Shown here one piece after another: positions 5,511 through 5,659 of a DNA stretch of 5,659 nt. Made by a program: the position numbers and the translations under genes. Every line of letters begins with the position of its first letter. The first letter of the stretch is position 1. Origin of the DNA: Akkermansiaceae bacterium (lineage in GTDB: Bacteria > Verrucomicrobiota > Verrucomicrobiia > Verrucomicrobiales > Akkermansiaceae); contig JARFRT010000272.1 in the NCBI GenBank assembly GCA_029287105.1, forward strand, positions 1-5,659, read 5' to 3'. The notes under the pieces are model-generated. The model was not told the DNA's origin. It saw only the letters and a program-made list of their open reading frames with translations, and ran no database searches.

Positions 5511-5521
5511 AAAACCAGCGC

Positions 5522-5659
5522 ATGGCCCTGCCCCTCAAAAAAAGCGAAATGATCTGTTTCTACGATATGCAATACCGATGGGCCAAACGAAGCACGGATC
5601 GTTTTGTCGAGGTCCGGGTCGAACTCAACGAACACCCCCAGGGCCAGATGATCATCGCC
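5522..5659 (+). CDS. Unrecognised protein, N-terminal part only
   Basis: From the ATG at 5522 the frame is open for 46 codons to the window edge; an in-frame TAA lies four codons upstream, so the N-terminus is probably complete. About 69% of codons end in G or C, like the neighbouring genes. The visible part begins MALPLKKSEM and contains YDMQYRWAKR and FVEVRVELNEHPQGQMIIA. It is charged and has no signal peptide or membrane segment. A second start at Met10 (5549) is possible. I recognise no family. The leader contains TAAAACC (5510-5516), as before the isomerase-like gene, and no Shine-Dalgarno sequence. It has its own terminator-bounded position and may be unrelated to the TetR/AhpD-like unit. 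Confidence 0.65.
   Translation, partial: MALPLKKSEMICFYDMQYRWAKRSTDRFVEVRVELNEHPQGQMIIA

Noticed and set aside
5294..5635. - strand open frame of 113 codons over the right end
   Set aside because: It would run through the 7-nt repeat, the terminator hairpin and the 3' end of the AhpD-like gene in antisense; the + strand frame from 5522 has better codon use.
5424..5659. + strand frame opening at ATG 5424, after purine-rich AAGAGAGATCC
   Set aside because: It translates through the terminator stem and the repeat array, and beyond 5522 it competes with the frame that has G/C-ending codons. It looks like an accidental open frame.

Overview
The window is GC-rich, densely packed bacterial DNA with strongly G/C-ending codons. 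No gene start in it has a recognisable Shine-Dalgarno sequence; most are preceded by G-poor, A-rich leaders. This style, the trio of sugar genes and the heptanucleotide repeat would fit a Verrucomicrobiota or related PVC-group genome. That placement is an inference from style, not from a marker gene, and I hold it loosely.

Layout. Bases 1-3301 hold three tightly spaced + strand genes. They are the C-terminal two thirds of an FGGY-type xylulokinase-like sugar kinase (cut by the left edge), a TIM-barrel sugar phosphate isomerase/epimerase-like protein, and a Gfo/Idh/MocA-family NAD(P)-dependent oxidoreductase. Together they look like a carbohydrate or polyol catabolic operon that oxidises, isomerises and phosphorylates a sugar; the substrate cannot be read from the sequence. 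The operon's clear intrinsic terminator (3386-3417) lies inside the 3' coding end of the next gene, which is convergent. That gene (3321-4001, - strand) encodes a cysteine-cluster protein of the YkgJ/DUF3109 type.

Bases 4002-5465 form a compact regulatory unit. A TetR-family repressor (4140-4727) is followed by an AhpD-like carboxymuconolactone decarboxylase-family protein (4818-5393) with a CxxC...H redox motif and an unusual Cys-rich tail. Three copies of one 16-bp operator, TTGACC-N4-GGTCAA, are visible. Two lie in the intergenic region between the cysteine-cluster gene and the repressor, and one perfect palindrome lies just upstream of the AhpD-like gene. The simplest reading is an autoregulated repressor that controls a redox or detoxification enzyme, possibly also the divergent cysteine-cluster gene. 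A strong hairpin terminator with a GGAA loop closes the unit.

The right end carries a 7-nt tandem repeat (5480-5510) and the first 46 codons of an unrecognised + strand gene that runs off the edge. A second short tandem array, with an 8-nt unit, forms most of the leader of the oxidoreductase gene. No rRNA, tRNA, CRISPR array, insertion sequence or integration site was seen. The most interesting items are the three-operator circuit and the terminator embedded in a convergent gene.
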